Assembly (NCBI RefSeq): GCF_000406925.1 | Contig: NZ_KE136347.1 | Location: 97,735 to 161,734, forward strand | From: Enterococcus columbae DSM 7374 = ATCC 51263 | GTDB taxonomy: Bacteria > Bacillota > Bacilli > Lactobacillales > Enterococcaceae | Direction of reading: 5' to 3' | Length of the DNA: 64,000 bases | Program-made: the position numbers and the translations under genes | Notes under the pieces: model-generated | Seen by the model: only the letters and a program-made list of their open reading frames with translations | Databases searched by the model: none | Told to the model about the DNA's origin: nothing | In this document: positions 8,360-17,568 of the stretch, piece by piece | How positions within the stretch are numbered: the first letter of the stretch is position 1 | How the letters are laid out: each line of letters starts with the position of its first letter

Positions 8360-9060
8360 AATTCAGCATTTGTAACATCAAGTTCACCTGACATAAGTTT
8401 TGCTAAGAGCGTATCTCGCAATTGTTTTAAGTTCTCATTTTCTTGACAATTTGCATAAATTTTTTCAGTAATAGTTCGAGACATATTATCAAACTTGTTG
8501 ATTTCATCTTGTGAAGCTACGTAAATAGGATACTTGATTATATGTGTTATCTTAATACTTGGTTGAACAGAACCAATATTATAAGCAACCAAATCATTTT
8601 TAATATACTTTAAGTATTGATACAAATATAGTGGGGATATACTTCTACTTCTGAAACCTACAACATTTTGAGCGATACATCCCACCTTACCAAGAAAGAG
8701 TTTCATTTCTGCTAAGCTCCCTACAGTAGAAAAAAGAATATCATATTGTTCGGGATGACCACTTCTAAACCAATTATTATATGTTTCTTCGTCTACATAT
8801 TTGGAACATTTATTAAAGTCAACAATTCTTACATTGCCAGATAAGGCTTTAACATCGATGATAGGATATGATGTTGGTTTAACAGAAAGCGGAGGCGTTT
8901 TTCCTCGGTTGTCAATACTTTCAATAAGATCTTTTAATTTAAATTTGCTTTCTACAAGATTATCAATGTTAAAACCGAACATTTTTATAAATATAGTAGA
9001 AATTTGCTGCTCTAAATTCTCATTTATCGGAGTTATATCTTTAAAATGTTTAAGAGACAT
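8356..9060 (-). CDS. HsdS'', inverted silent 3' half of a specificity gene
   Basis: On the minus strand, residues after INENL encode the second half of an HsdS: spacer helix (EQQISTIFIKMFGFNID), one TRD (LKDLIESIDNRGKTPP...) and the C-terminal repeat RDTLLAKLMSGELDV. Only the part from about 9028 leftward is homologous; the ATG at 9060 is an accident of the open frame, with no clear ribosome site, so this is best read as a cassette rather than an expressed gene. It is bounded by inversion site copies 2 and 4. Recombination of copy 4 with copy 1 would place this TRD2 in the expressed hsdS, with copy 2 in hsdS'. Confidence 0.85.
   Translation of the reverse strand: MSLKHFKDITPINENLEQQISTIFIKMFGFNIDNLVESKFKLKDLIESIDNRGKTPPLSVKPTSYPIIDVKALSGNVRIVDFNKCSKYVDEETYNNWFRSGHPEQYDILFSTVGSLAEMKLFLGKVGCIAQNVVGFRSRSISPLYLYQYLKYIKNDLVAYNIGSVQPSIKITHIIKYPIYVASQDEINKFDNMSRTITEKIYANCQENENLKQLRDTLLAKLMSGELDVTNAEF
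9012..9028 (-). repeat. inversion site copy 4, at the 5' end of hsdS''
   Basis: The minus strand reads GATAAATGAGAATTTAG, an exact consensus match and inverted relative to copies 1 and 2. The G falls on the third base of a codon of the hsdS'' frame, so joining to hsdS or hsdS' is in frame. Confidence 0.85.
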
Positions 9061-9153
9061 CTGTAAAAAAGTGCTTATTGGAGGTTGATAGTAGGAGGTA
9101 TATAGTTAAAAAGTTATAGATTGGATACAAGTTGCTAGGGGGAGTGATATTTT

Positions 9154-12100
9154 GTGAGTTATGCAGAAAGCAATTATGAGGAAGCTATTCTAGAATTTTT
9201 TGAGAATTTGGGATATAACCGCATTCTAGGTTACGATGTTGAACGAGATTATTATAATCCACTATATATGGATGAATTAGAAGTAGCATTACAACAGATA
9301 AATCCTACTTTGCCTGTTATTGCAATCAATGAAGCAATTGAAAAACTTCAACATTTTGAGAGTGGTTCATTATTACAAAAAAATAAAGTATTCATGGATT
9401 ATCTACAGAATGGAATAACTGTTTCATATTTTTACGACGGAGAGCAAAAGAATTCTATTGTCTATTTAGTGGATTATGAAAATGTTGAAAATAATATATT
9501 TACAGTTGCCAATCAATGGAGGATAGAAGATAAAGTTCCTCATCGTCCTGATGTAATTGTATTTTTAAACGGATTACCTATCGTAGTCTTTGAACTGAAG
9601 AGTCCATCGCGTGAAGAAACAGATGCTTCAGATGCTTATTTACAACTAAAGACATATCAGAGAAATATCCCAGTATTATTTAACTACAATGCTTTTAATG
9701 TGATGAGTGATATGGCCATTTCAAAAGCAGGAACAATTACTGCTGGAGAAGATCGTTACATGGAATGGAAAACAAAAGATGGTAGCTATGAAAATACACA
9801 GTTTGCCCAATTTGATACCTTTATTGAAGGAATTTTTGAAAAGAATCGTTTCTTGGATATTTTGAAAAATTTTATTTGTTTTTCTGAAGATGCAAAAATT
9901 TTAGCTGCTTATCACCAATATTTTGCTGTACGAAAGGCTATTGAATCAACTTTAAAAGCATCAAAGGGAGATGGCCGAGGAGGAGTCTTCTGGCATACAC
10001 AAGGGAGTGGAAAATCACTTTCAATGGTTTTCTACGCACATCTTTTACAGAAAGTAATGGATTCACCAACCATTGTAGTGATTACCGACCGAAATGATTT
10101 AGATGACCAGTTGTTCACTCAATTCTCTAAGTGCTCTGATTTTCTACGTCAAAAACCTATTCAGGCAACGAGTCGAGAAAATTTAAAAGAGCTTTTAGCT
10201 GGTCGCGTTGCCAATGGGATTATATTTACTACGATGCAAAAGTTTGAATTATTAGATGAACCATTATCTGAGCGAAGAAACATTGTGGTAATGGCTGATG
10301 AAGCCCATCGTGGACAATATGGTTTGGAAGAAAAAGTTGGCACAGATGGTAAAATTCACGTTGGTACAGCCAGAATTATTCGTGACCAATTACCAAATGC
10401 AACATATATTGGATTTACTGGTACGCCAATTTCAAACAAGGATAAATCAACAACTGAAGTGTTTGGAAATTATATCGATATTTATGATATGACGCAGGCT
10501 GTTGAAGATGGTGCCACTCGTCCTGTTTATTATGAAAGCCGAGTAATACATCTTAAATTAGATGAAGACATTTTGAAATTGATTGATCAAGAGTATGAGA
10601 TACTAGCTGAACAAGCAGAAGAGTATGCGATTGAAAAAAGTAAGAAGGAACTTGGTAAACTCGATTCAATACTAGGATCAGATACGACACTCAATGCATT
10701 AGTAGATGATATTATTGATCATTACGAAAATAATCGTGCTCATGAGCTTACGGGTAAGGCAATGATTGTGGCCTATTCGCGACCAATTGCAATGAAGATT
10801 TATCAAATTATGCTTAAAAAACGTCCAAATTGGAATGATAAAATTGGTATTGTAATGACTTCTGGAAACAACGATCCAGAAGAGTGGCATGATATTATAG
10901 GAAATAAACGCCACAAAGAAGAAATGGCAAGACGTTTCAAAGACAATAAGGACCCATTTAAAATTGCAATAGTGGTTGATATGTGGTTGACAGGATTTGA
11001 TGTACCTAGTCTTGCTACAATGTATGTTTTCAAACCAATGAAAGGTCATAATTTAATGCAGGCCATTGCACGTGTAAATCGTGTGTATAAAGATAAAGAA
11101 GGTGGGCTTGTAGTCGATTATGTTGGAATTGCTGGTGCATTGAAACAAGCGATGAATGACTATACAAAACGTGATAAAGGTAATTTTGGTGATACAGATA
11201 TTGCAAAAACAGCTTATCCAAAATTTGTTGAAAAGTTGGAAGTTTGTCGTGATATGTTTTATGGGTTTGATTATTCTACATTTATGGATGAATCTGCAAC
11301 TGACTTAGTTCGCGCGAAAACAATTAGCGGTGGTGTTAACTTTATAACTGGTGTGAAGGAAGAAAAGCACAAAGAAACTTTTATCAAAGAAGCCTTATTA
11401 CTACGTCAGGCATTACAGCTTTGTCGTTCGTTACTTTCATCAGAAGAAAGATTTGAAGCAGCCTATTTTGAAGCAGTGCGTACTTTGCTTACCAGAGTGA
11501 CTGTTAGTTCAAAGCAATTATCCTTGAAAGAAATTAATACTCGCATTAATGAATTATTGAAAGCAAGTATCAAGAGCGAAGGGGTAATAAATTTATTCTC
11601 AGATGTGGATACAGGATTCTCACTGTTTGATCCTAAATTCCTAGATGAAATTGCAAAAATGAAAGAGAAAAACTTAGCAGTTGAATTACTGAAAAAATTG
11701 ATTTCCGAACAAGTTTCTCTGTATAAGCGGACAAATTTAGTCAAATCAGAAAAATTTTCTGAACGTCTAACTCGCGCAATGAAATCTTATTTGAATGGAA
11801 TGCTTACAAATGAAGAAGTCATTCAAGAATTGATGAAGATGGCAAAGGAAATGTCTTCAGCTAACGAAGAATCAAATTCATTAGGATTGACTGATGAGGA
11901 ATTAGCATTCTATGATGCATTAACAAAACCAGCAGCAATAAAAGATTTCTATGAAAATGACCAGTTAGTCGCTTTGACACATGAGTTAACTGATATGCTT
12001 AGAAAGAGCCGAACCATAGATTGGCAACGAAAAGAATCAGCACGAGCACGAATGCGGATGATGGTAAAAAAATTACTTAGAAAATATAAGTATCCACCAG

Positions 12101-12237
12101 AAGAAGTAGCTGAAGCGATGGATACGGTTATGCGTCAATGTGAGCTATGGACTGATTCAGGTGTAGTTTATTTTGATCAATATCGAAATCAGCACGATAT
12201 GTCTATGGTTGCTGATGATAGAGATGATTATAAATAA
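9154..12237 (+). CDS. hsdR: type I restriction subunit HsdR
   Basis: HsdR is the ATP-driven translocase and endonuclease of the type I complex. The N-terminal nuclease has the PD-(D/E)xK pattern, with RPDVIVF and then VFELKSP near residues 143-150. The superfamily 2 helicase core shows Walker A in HTQGSGKS near residue 285, ADEAH near 381, the GFTGTPI motif and the motif VI segment MQAIARVNR. The C-terminal third is helical and contacts HsdM/HsdS in homologues. It starts with GTG at 9154 with GGGGGAG about 10 bases upstream. The length of 1027 residues is typical. The gene lies beyond the invertible segment, so its expression does not depend on the orientation of the cassette. Confidence 0.95.
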   Translation: MSYAESNYEEAILEFFENLGYNRILGYDVERDYYNPLYMDELEVALQQINPTLPVIAINEAIEKLQHFESGSLLQKNKVFMDYLQNGITVSYFYDGEQKNSIVYLVDYENVENNIFTVANQWRIEDKVPHRPDVIVFLNGLPIVVFELKSPSREETDASDAYLQLKTYQRNIPVLFNYNAFNVMSDMAISKAGTITAGEDRYMEWKTKDGSYENTQFAQFDTFIEGIFEKNRFLDILKNFICFSEDAKILAAYHQYFAVRKAIESTLKASKGDGRGGVFWHTQGSGKSLSMVFYAHLLQKVMDSPTIVVITDRNDLDDQLFTQFSKCSDFLRQKPIQATSRENLKELLAGRVANGIIFTTMQKFELLDEPLSERRNIVVMADEAHRGQYGLEEKVGTDGKIHVGTARIIRDQLPNATYIGFTGTPISNKDKSTTEVFGNYIDIYDMTQAVEDGATRPVYYESRVIHLKLDEDILKLIDQEYEILAEQAEEYAIEKSKKELGKLDSILGSDTTLNALVDDIIDHYENNRAHELTGKAMIVAYSRPIAMKIYQIMLKKRPNWNDKIGIVMTSGNNDPEEWHDIIGNKRHKEEMARRFKDNKDPFKIAIVVDMWLTGFDVPSLATMYVFKPMKGHNLMQAIARVNRVYKDKEGGLVVDYVGIAGALKQAMNDYTKRDKGNFGDTDIAKTAYPKFVEKLEVCRDMFYGFDYSTFMDESATDLVRAKTISGGVNFITGVKEEKHKETFIKEALLLRQALQLCRSLLSSEERFEAAYFEAVRTLLTRVTVSSKQLSLKEINTRINELLKASIKSEGVINLFSDVDTGFSLFDPKFLDEIAKMKEKNLAVELLKKLISEQVSLYKRTNLVKSEKFSERLTRAMKSYLNGMLTNEEVIQELMKMAKEMSSANEESNSLGLTDEELAFYDALTKPAAIKDFYENDQLVALTHELTDMLRKSRTIDWQRKESARARMRMMVKKLLRKYKYPPEEVAEAMDTVMRQCELWTDSGVVYFDQYRNQHDMSMVADDRDDYK

Positions 12238-12372
12238 TATCAAAATAATAAGTGTAAGAAAACTTATTAATTGAAAATATTAGTACCAGAGAATTTTTTT
12301 CAGACATAATCATAATACAATAAATAAGTTTAATATATTTCGTAAATAATCGTTTAATAATTAATGACAATG

Positions 12373-12409
12373 AAATCTCCAAGTATTTATTGACTTTGGA
12401 GATTTTTTT
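12373..12409 (+). terminator. terminator after hsdR
   Basis: AAATCTCCAA pairs with TTGGAGATTT, followed by a T-run. It separates the restriction island from the permease operon. Confidence 0.75.
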
Positions 12410-12449
12410 GGTAAATACGTTGATTTTTTATTAAATTCTTGTGGTAAGG

Positions 12450-12478
12450 TTGTGACTAGTCTAAAATCGGCGTATGAT
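12450..12478 (+). promoter_or_regulatory. promoter of the permease operon
   Basis: TTGTGA, 17 bases, TATGAT. The start point would be near 12485, which rules out a translation start at 12452 and supports ATG 12509. Confidence 0.7.
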
Positions 12479-12508
12479 AGCTTAGAAATCATTTTTTGGA
12501 GGAAAGAT

Positions 12509-13420
12509 ATGTTTAGTCATTTACCTAATTCTGTTTTACAGATGAGCATGATCTTTTTATCTATCGTCATCGAGGCCTTGCCCTTTGTTTTACTGGGCTG
12601 TATCATTTCGGGGGCGTTGCATGTGTATTTAACACCAGATAGAGTGCGCAAAATATTACCGAAAAATAAATTTCTCTCAATTCTAATTGGCAGTACGATG
12701 GGGATTTTTTTTCCTTCGTGTGAGTGTGGGATTGTTCCTATTGTCAATCAATTTGTAAGAAAGGATGTACCAGCGTATACTGCCTTTGCTTTTATGTTGA
12801 CGGCCCCAATTATCAATCCGATTGTTTTGTTTTCAACTTTTATCGCTTTTGGTAATTCATGGAAGTTTGCTTTACTTAGAGCGCTAGGAAGCTTAATCGT
12901 GGCGATTATTGTTGGTAGCTGGTTAGCTTATTTTTATAAAAAACCAATCTTAACGCAACAAGCGATGCAGGATCTTAGCTGCAATGTAGACCATCATCAT
13001 TTGGAACAAACAACAAAGCTACCTTTGAAAAAGCAAATTGGCTCACTTTTAGATCATAGCTTGGATGAGTTCTTTGATACTGGTCGTTATTTGATTATCG
13101 GTGCCTTGCTTTCGGCTAATATGCAGACCTATTTACCGACCCAGTGGATTTTGACTTTAGGACATACAAAAATTTTAGCTATTTTAGTGATGATTTTATT
13201 AGCGATTATTTTATCCTTATGTTCTGAGGCAGATGCGTTTATTGGTTCAAGCTTGTTAAGTCTTTTTGGACAAGGGCCAGTTGTGGCATTTTTAGTTTTT
13301 GGGCCAATGGTTGATATTAAGAATCTTTTAATGATGAAACGTTACTTTAACGGCAAATTTATCGTCTCAATGGTGAGCTTGGTTGCGATGATTGTATTTG
13401 TCTATGCATGGGTGGTGTAA
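12509..13420 (+). CDS. YraQ/UPF0718-family permease
   Basis: This 303-residue integral membrane protein has about eight predicted helices. The family marker is the cysteine segment FFPSCECGIVP following the first helices, with a matching LCSEADAF in the second half, the usual two-fold pattern of DUF318/YraQ permeases. Substrate is unknown for the family; metal ions and thiol-linked metabolites have been suggested. ATG 12509 is preceded by TTGGAGGA and lies after the promoter. The next gene starts 3 bases after its stop; this pairing with a TIGR03943 protein is the same as YcgR-YcgQ of Bacillus subtilis, which is zinc regulated. I saw no clear Zur box here. Confidence 0.85.
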   Translation: MFSHLPNSVLQMSMIFLSIVIEALPFVLLGCIISGALHVYLTPDRVRKILPKNKFLSILIGSTMGIFFPSCECGIVPIVNQFVRKDVPAYTAFAFMLTAPIINPIVLFSTFIAFGNSWKFALLRALGSLIVAIIVGSWLAYFYKKPILTQQAMQDLSCNVDHHHLEQTTKLPLKKQIGSLLDHSLDEFFDTGRYLIIGALLSANMQTYLPTQWILTLGHTKILAILVMILLAIILSLCSEADAFIGSSLLSLFGQGPVVAFLVFGPMVDIKNLLMMKRYFNGKFIVSMVSLVAMIVFVYAWVV

Positions 13421-13422
13421 GC

Positions 13423-14379
13423 ATGATTCGATTTTTAATTTTATTAGGTTATGTTCAATTAATGATGTATTTGCAATTGACGGGCAAATTAAATCAATAT
13501 ATTAATATTCATTATCAATATCTGGCTTTTTTATCGATGAGTTTAGCTTTAATTTTGGCAATTGTTCAATTGTTCAAATGGGTAAGAGCAGGCGATCAGT
13601 CAAAAGCGTCGCATAAAGATGAACGATCTCATGAAAACAAGCCTAGTCATCAGCACGAAGAAGATGAGGAACAAACGCATGAACATCATACCCATCATAA
13701 TCATCAGGTAGCGCATAGTCATGAAGATGAATTACATCACCATCATCATCATGGAATGGATAAATGGTATCAAAAATTAATCGGTTATACGCTTTTGTGC
13801 TTACCATTATTAGTTGGTTTATGCTTTCCAAAGGTTAGTTTGGATACGACCATTGTCGAAGCCAAGGGATTTCAGTTTCCGTTGAGTAAAGAAGCAACTG
13901 GCGATCCTAATTTTCAAACGCAGTATTTGCGACCAGATACCAGCATTTATTTTAATCCCTCAGATTATAAAAAGCAGATGGATCGCTTGTTAAACAAATA
14001 TAGTAAAAATAATGTTTTACAAGTCACCGATGCGAATTATTTAGAACTGATGGAAATTATCTACAATTATCCAAGTGAGTTTATTGGTAAAGAGATCTCT
14101 TTTGAAGGTTTTGTCTATCATTCGACCAAAGAGAATCAACAAGATTTATTTTTATTTAGATTTGGTATTATCCACTGCATTGCCGATTCTGGTGTTTTCG
14201 GTCTAAGAGTAGAGTTGCCGGATAATCAGACCTTTAAAAATGATCAGTGGTTAAAAGTAACGGGAAAATTATCTTCTGAGTACTATGCACCATTTAAACG
14301 AGAGTTGCCGGTTGTTATGGTCGATACGTTAAAAGTCGTTGAGGCACCAGAGAATCAGTATGTTTATCGAACATTTTAA
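13423..14379 (+). CDS. TIGR03943/YcgQ-family membrane protein with His-rich linker
   Basis: The protein of about 318 residues begins with two membrane helices and continues with a cytoplasmic or surface linker at about residues 60-110 very rich in His, Asp and Glu (clusters such as HHHHHH). A third helix follows, then a soluble C-terminal domain that resembles an OB-like fold (ISFEGFVYHS, LFLFRFGIIHCIADSGVFGLRVELP). The HCIADSG motif is typical of the family. The His-rich linker suggests binding of zinc or another divalent metal. It is co-transcribed with the permease upstream and probably acts as its partner subunit. Confidence 0.82.
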   Translation: MIRFLILLGYVQLMMYLQLTGKLNQYINIHYQYLAFLSMSLALILAIVQLFKWVRAGDQSKASHKDERSHENKPSHQHEEDEEQTHEHHTHHNHQVAHSHEDELHHHHHHGMDKWYQKLIGYTLLCLPLLVGLCFPKVSLDTTIVEAKGFQFPLSKEATGDPNFQTQYLRPDTSIYFNPSDYKKQMDRLLNKYSKNNVLQVTDANYLELMEIIYNYPSEFIGKEISFEGFVYHSTKENQQDLFLFRFGIIHCIADSGVFGLRVELPDNQTFKNDQWLKVTGKLSSEYYAPFKRELPVVMVDTLKVVEAPENQYVYRTF

Positions 14380-14528
14380 ATTTTTTTATGTTTTTGCTGA
14401 AATTTCCCCTAAAAATAAAAATATAAGTTATAATAGAGATAGCATATTAGGATGATTTTTAATCAATCAACCTTAAGATAAACTATCCTTAAATGCTTGC
14501 ATTTAAATCAAGGAAGAGGTGTTTTACA

Positions 14529-14798
14529 ATGGGATTTACAGATGAAACAGTTCGCTTTAGTTTTGATGATAATCGAAAGAAAGAAGTCAGTGAGACTTTA
14601 GAGATTGTCTATCGTGCATTAGAAGAAAAAGGCTATAACCCAATTAATCAAATCGTCGGGTATCTATTATCTGGAGACCCAGCCTATATTCCCCGTTATC
14701 GTGATGCGCGTAATTTAATTCGTCGACATGAAAGAGATGAAGTATTAGAGGTCTTGATTCGTTACTATCTAACTCATCATGGGATTAATGTTCAATGA
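14529..14798 (+). CDS. ireB: IreB family regulatory phosphoprotein (UPF0297)
   Basis: The 89-residue protein has the family signature [14 protein letters not shown] and the conserved [20 protein letters not shown]. In Enterococcus faecalis IreB is a substrate of the Ser/Thr kinase IreK and lowers intrinsic cephalosporin resistance; the phosphorylated threonines are near the N-terminus, where Thr4 and Thr7 occur here. ATG 14529 follows GGAAGAGG. Its stop overlaps the ATG of ruvX by 4 bases, the conserved ireB-ruvX-DUF1292 order of Firmicutes. Confidence 0.95.
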   Translation: MGFTDETVRFSFDDNRKKEVSETLEIVYRALEEKGYNPINQIVGYLLSGDPAYIPRYRDARNLIRRHERDEVLEVLIRYYLTHHGINVQ

Positions 14799-15223
14799 GA
14801 ATAATGGGATTAGATGTTGGTTCGAAGACAGTTGGCGTAGCGGTCAGTGATTTGATGGGTTGGACGGCACAAGGCGTTGAGATTATTCGTATTGATGAAG
14901 AAGCTGGTGAATTTGGTTTAGAGCGAGTAGCCGAGCTTGTGAAAGAATATGAAGTAGAAAAATTTGTCGTCGGTCTACCTAAAAATATGAATAATACAAT
15001 TGGTCCTAGAGCACTTGCTTCACAAGCCTATGGTGAGATGTTGATTGCACGTTTTGGTTTACCAGTAGAATTCCAAGATGAACGTTTGACAACTGTGCAA
15101 GCAGAGCGTATGCTAGTACAAGAGGCCAATACTTCGCGCGCAAAACGCAAAAAGGTAATTGATAAATTGGCGGCAGTAATGATTTTACAGAATTATTTAG
15201 ATATTTCTGGTAAGACGTTATAA
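14795..15223 (+). CDS. ruvX: RuvX/YqgF Holliday junction resolvase-like nuclease
   Basis: The 142-residue RNase H-fold protein carries [16 protein letters not shown] at the start with the first catalytic Asp, VVGLPKNMN in the middle and [13 protein letters not shown] with the second acidic residue. YqgF proteins process pre-16S rRNA and are also annotated as Holliday junction resolvases. It overlaps ireB and is followed by the DUF1292 gene after 26 bases, so the three form one operon. Confidence 0.95.
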   Translation: MRIMGLDVGSKTVGVAVSDLMGWTAQGVEIIRIDEEAGEFGLERVAELVKEYEVEKFVVGLPKNMNNTIGPRALASQAYGEMLIARFGLPVEFQDERLTTVQAERMLVQEANTSRAKRKKVIDKLAAVMILQNYLDISGKTL

Positions 15224-15249
15224 TATATTTACGAAAAGAGGAATAGACT

Positions 15250-15561
15250 ATGACACATCATCATCATGACCATGATCACGATCATGAAGGACATGAACAT
15301 ATTACATTGGTAGATGACCAAGGAAACGAAACATTATATGAGATTCTTTTAACGATTGATGGTCAGGAAGAATTTGGTCGCAATTACGTGTTGTTATATC
15401 CTGCTGGTGTGCCAGAAGAGGAAGATGTTGAGCTACAAGCATATGCTTACATCGAAAATGAAGACGGTACTGAAGGCGAATTACAACAAATCGAAACCGA
15501 AGCTGAATGGGATATGATTGAAGAAGTCTTCAATACCTTCATGGCTGAAGAAGAAGAATAG
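15250..15561 (+). CDS. DUF1292 (YrzB-like) protein with His-rich N-terminus
   Basis: The 103-residue acidic protein starts with a His/Asp-rich run ([16 protein letters not shown]) and continues with the DUF1292 domain [20 protein letters not shown]...[12 protein letters not shown]. Function of the family is unknown. It completes the conserved ireB-ruvX-DUF1292 cluster. The His-rich head may bind metal, but this is only inference from composition. Confidence 0.92.
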   Translation: MTHHHHDHDHDHEGHEHITLVDDQGNETLYEILLTIDGQEEFGRNYVLLYPAGVPEEEDVELQAYAYIENEDGTEGELQQIETEAEWDMIEEVFNTFMAEEEE

Positions 15562-15574
15562 ACTAAAAATGATG

Positions 15575-15611
15575 GCTGAACCCTTGATAGATAAGGGTTC
15601 AGCTTTTTTTT
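15575..15611 (+). terminator. terminator of the ireB operon
   Basis: GCTGAACCCTT pairs perfectly with AAGGGTTCAGC and is followed by eight T. Confidence 0.9.
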
Positions 15612-15612
15612 A

Positions 15613-15936
15613 CTTTTGATTTGAATACGAGATTGAATACGTTCCGCTAGAAATTTAGGTGCTGCTTTCACTGAGCAATCAGTCTTTTTTTTTTGCTGTA
15701 ACATCATCAAGGGGCAAAAAAGGGGCAAACAATCTATTTTTGCTAGTTGTTTAAGGGCAAGTTAGTATTTGTTGTTGAGGGGGCAACTGTTTAACAGTCA
15801 TTTAGTTTAAAATCGTTTTTTGGGGCTATCTTGGAAAAATTCACTACACAAATTAGTTCAAGAAATGAGTATAATAAAAAAGTATCGGTCGTTTGATGTC
15901 GTTGTATGTATTGAATACAAGCGAAAGGAAAAGAAG
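15613..15936 (-). other. gene-poor stretch with possible integrase remnant
   Basis: No intact gene is seen. On the minus strand bases 15662-15745 read RLFAPFLPLDDVTAKKKRLI before a stop, reminiscent of the tail of a phage-type tyrosine integrase, with a stop just upstream. On the plus strand GGGCAA occurs four times between 15711 and 15786. This may be a scar of a lost integrated element; the evidence is weak. Confidence 0.25.
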
Positions 15937-16557
15937 ATGCAGACAACTATTTTAAATTACTTAAGTGAGTATGGCTATTTGGCCATTTTTTTATTAATTT
16001 TATTAGAAACTATTTTTCCCCCAATTCCTTCAGAGTTAATTTTAACGTTTAGTGGTTTTCTAACTATCTATGGTTCACTGAATTTTACTTTAGTGCTTAT
16101 CATAGCAACATTAGGCTCTGTATTAGGGGCTTTGATGCTATATCAAATAGGTTATGTGATTGGCAAGGAGCGTTTAATGAGTTTGCTTGACAGTCAATTA
16201 GCTCGTCGACTCCATTTAAAACCAACAGATATTCAAAAGGCTGAGCAGTGCTTTCTACGCTTTGGCTGGCAGGCGGTATTTTTTGGTCGTTGCGTGCCTA
16301 TAGTACGTAGTTTAATTTCGATTCCAGCCGGTCTTGCTAAAATGAACGTCTATTTATTTATCCTATTGACTAGTTCAGGCACATTGCTTTGGAATTTTGG
16401 ATTAATTTATCTAGGCAGATTGGCTGGCAATGCTTGGATCGATATTTTAGGCTATTTTGAATCTTATGCGACAATTACGCTAGGTCTAGGCTTAATTGTC
16501 GGTTGTGTGGGTCTTGGTTTTTTTATCAGGAAACGTTTTTTCGTTAAAAATACTTAG
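15937..16557 (+). CDS. DedA family membrane protein
   Basis: The 206-residue protein has the DedA/VTT signature: an early PPIPSELIL motif in the first helices and the FGRCVPIVRSLISIPAGLAKM motif in the centre, followed by three helices. DedA proteins act in membrane phospholipid flipping (undecaprenyl phosphate or phosphatidylethanolamine) and proton-motive-force homeostasis. ATG 15937 is chosen because AAAGGAAAAG precedes it and the family starts here; an upstream in-frame TTG at 15820 would add a hydrophilic non-family extension. Confidence 0.9.
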   Translation: MQTTILNYLSEYGYLAIFLLILLETIFPPIPSELILTFSGFLTIYGSLNFTLVLIIATLGSVLGALMLYQIGYVIGKERLMSLLDSQLARRLHLKPTDIQKAEQCFLRFGWQAVFFGRCVPIVRSLISIPAGLAKMNVYLFILLTSSGTLLWNFGLIYLGRLAGNAWIDILGYFESYATITLGLGLIVGCVGLGFFIRKRFFVKNT

Positions 16558-16677
16558 TCGGATCTAAAGGTTTTGGTTTAGAAAACGGATTATATTTAAT
16601 TTGTTGAAAAAATTGCAGAAAATTTTCGTATTTTGGTGTATGATATTAATCAAATTGAGAATATAGGGGGGGTCAGG

Positions 16678-17559
16678 TTGAAATATAGAGGAATGCTATA
16701 TGCTTGTCTTGCGGCTACTTTTTGGGCGATTTCAGGCATATCTGGACAAATTTTGATGCAACAGTTTCATTTTACAGCTAATTGGATTGTTGCAGCGCGT
16801 ATGATTGTTTCTGGTGGATTATTGTTGCTTTTTAGTCAAAGGTTTAATCAGAAAAAATCGTTAGGCGATATTTTTCAGCAACCAAGTGCAATGATTCGTT
16901 TGCTATTGTTTGGTGTTTTTGGTATGTATGCTGTACAAGCCGGTTTTTTCCAAACAATTGAGTACAGTAATGCTTCATTTGCCACAATTATCCAATTTAC
17001 GGGCCCGATTTTTATTATTTTTTATGAGGCGTTTCGTCAGCGGCAATGGCCATCTTTTCAAACAATCTTTTTGTTAATTTTAACGTTTATTGGTATATTA
17101 TTATTGGCAACTAAGGGAAACCTCAATCAGTTAATTGTACCTAAGATGGCGATAGTAATGGGGCTCATTGCTGCCTTGGCAATTGCGGTTTACAGTATCT
17201 TACCTCGACAGTTAATCATGGAGTATGGCAGTTTAACCGTAGTAGGTATGGGCATGCTAATAGGAGGGATTTTTGCGAATTTAGTGCATCCAATCTGGCA
17301 AGTTGATGGTTTATTTACGCTTGCTTCTTTTATTCAATTTTTAATTGTAGCAATTGTCGGCACAGCGTTGTCATTTTTTTGTTATTCGCAAAGCTTGCAA
17401 TATATCTCCCCGTCATTAGCCGGAATTTTAACAGCGGTAGAGCCGTTATTATCGCTTGTTTTTTCAATTATTATTTTTCATTTAGCTTTTGGATGGATTG
17501 AGTGGATAGGTTTTTTACTAGTTTTTTGTTCGATTTTATTATTACAAAGAAAAATGTAG
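16678..17559 (+). CDS. EamA/DMT family transporter
   Basis: The 293-residue protein has ten predicted membrane helices in two EamA repeats, with AATFWAISGISGQ at the start of the first and SPSLAGILTAVEPLLSLVFS near the end of the second. The family exports metabolites and amino acids; the substrate cannot be read from sequence. TTG 16678 is preferred because a run of seven G lies 6 bases upstream. The next small gene starts directly at the stop codon. Confidence 0.88.
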   Translation: MKYRGMLYACLAATFWAISGISGQILMQQFHFTANWIVAARMIVSGGLLLLFSQRFNQKKSLGDIFQQPSAMIRLLLFGVFGMYAVQAGFFQTIEYSNASFATIIQFTGPIFIIFYEAFRQRQWPSFQTIFLLILTFIGILLLATKGNLNQLIVPKMAIVMGLIAALAIAVYSILPRQLIMEYGSLTVVGMGMLIGGIFANLVHPIWQVDGLFTLASFIQFLIVAIVGTALSFFCYSQSLQYISPSLAGILTAVEPLLSLVFSIIIFHLAFGWIEWIGFLLVFCSILLLQRKM

Positions 17560-17568
17560 GTGAGAAAA

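Noticed and set aside
9029..9060. ATG 9060 as a true start of an expressed hsdS'' gene
   Set aside because: The homologous part begins at the inversion site near 9028; the codons before it are not HsdS-like and have no clear ribosome site.
8801..9088. Plus-strand frame antisense to hsdS''
   Set aside because: Antisense shadow of the HsdS half-cassette, with no ribosome site or family features.
12340..12372. Possible Zur site before the permease operon
   Set aside because: The sequence is only loosely palindromic and lies upstream of the hsdR terminator, not at the permease promoter.
13620..13760. CAT-rich repeated stretch as a tandem repeat or CRISPR-like array
   Set aside because: It is the His-rich linker of the TIGR03943 protein in frame; no spaced repeats occur. 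No CRISPR array was seen anywhere in the window.
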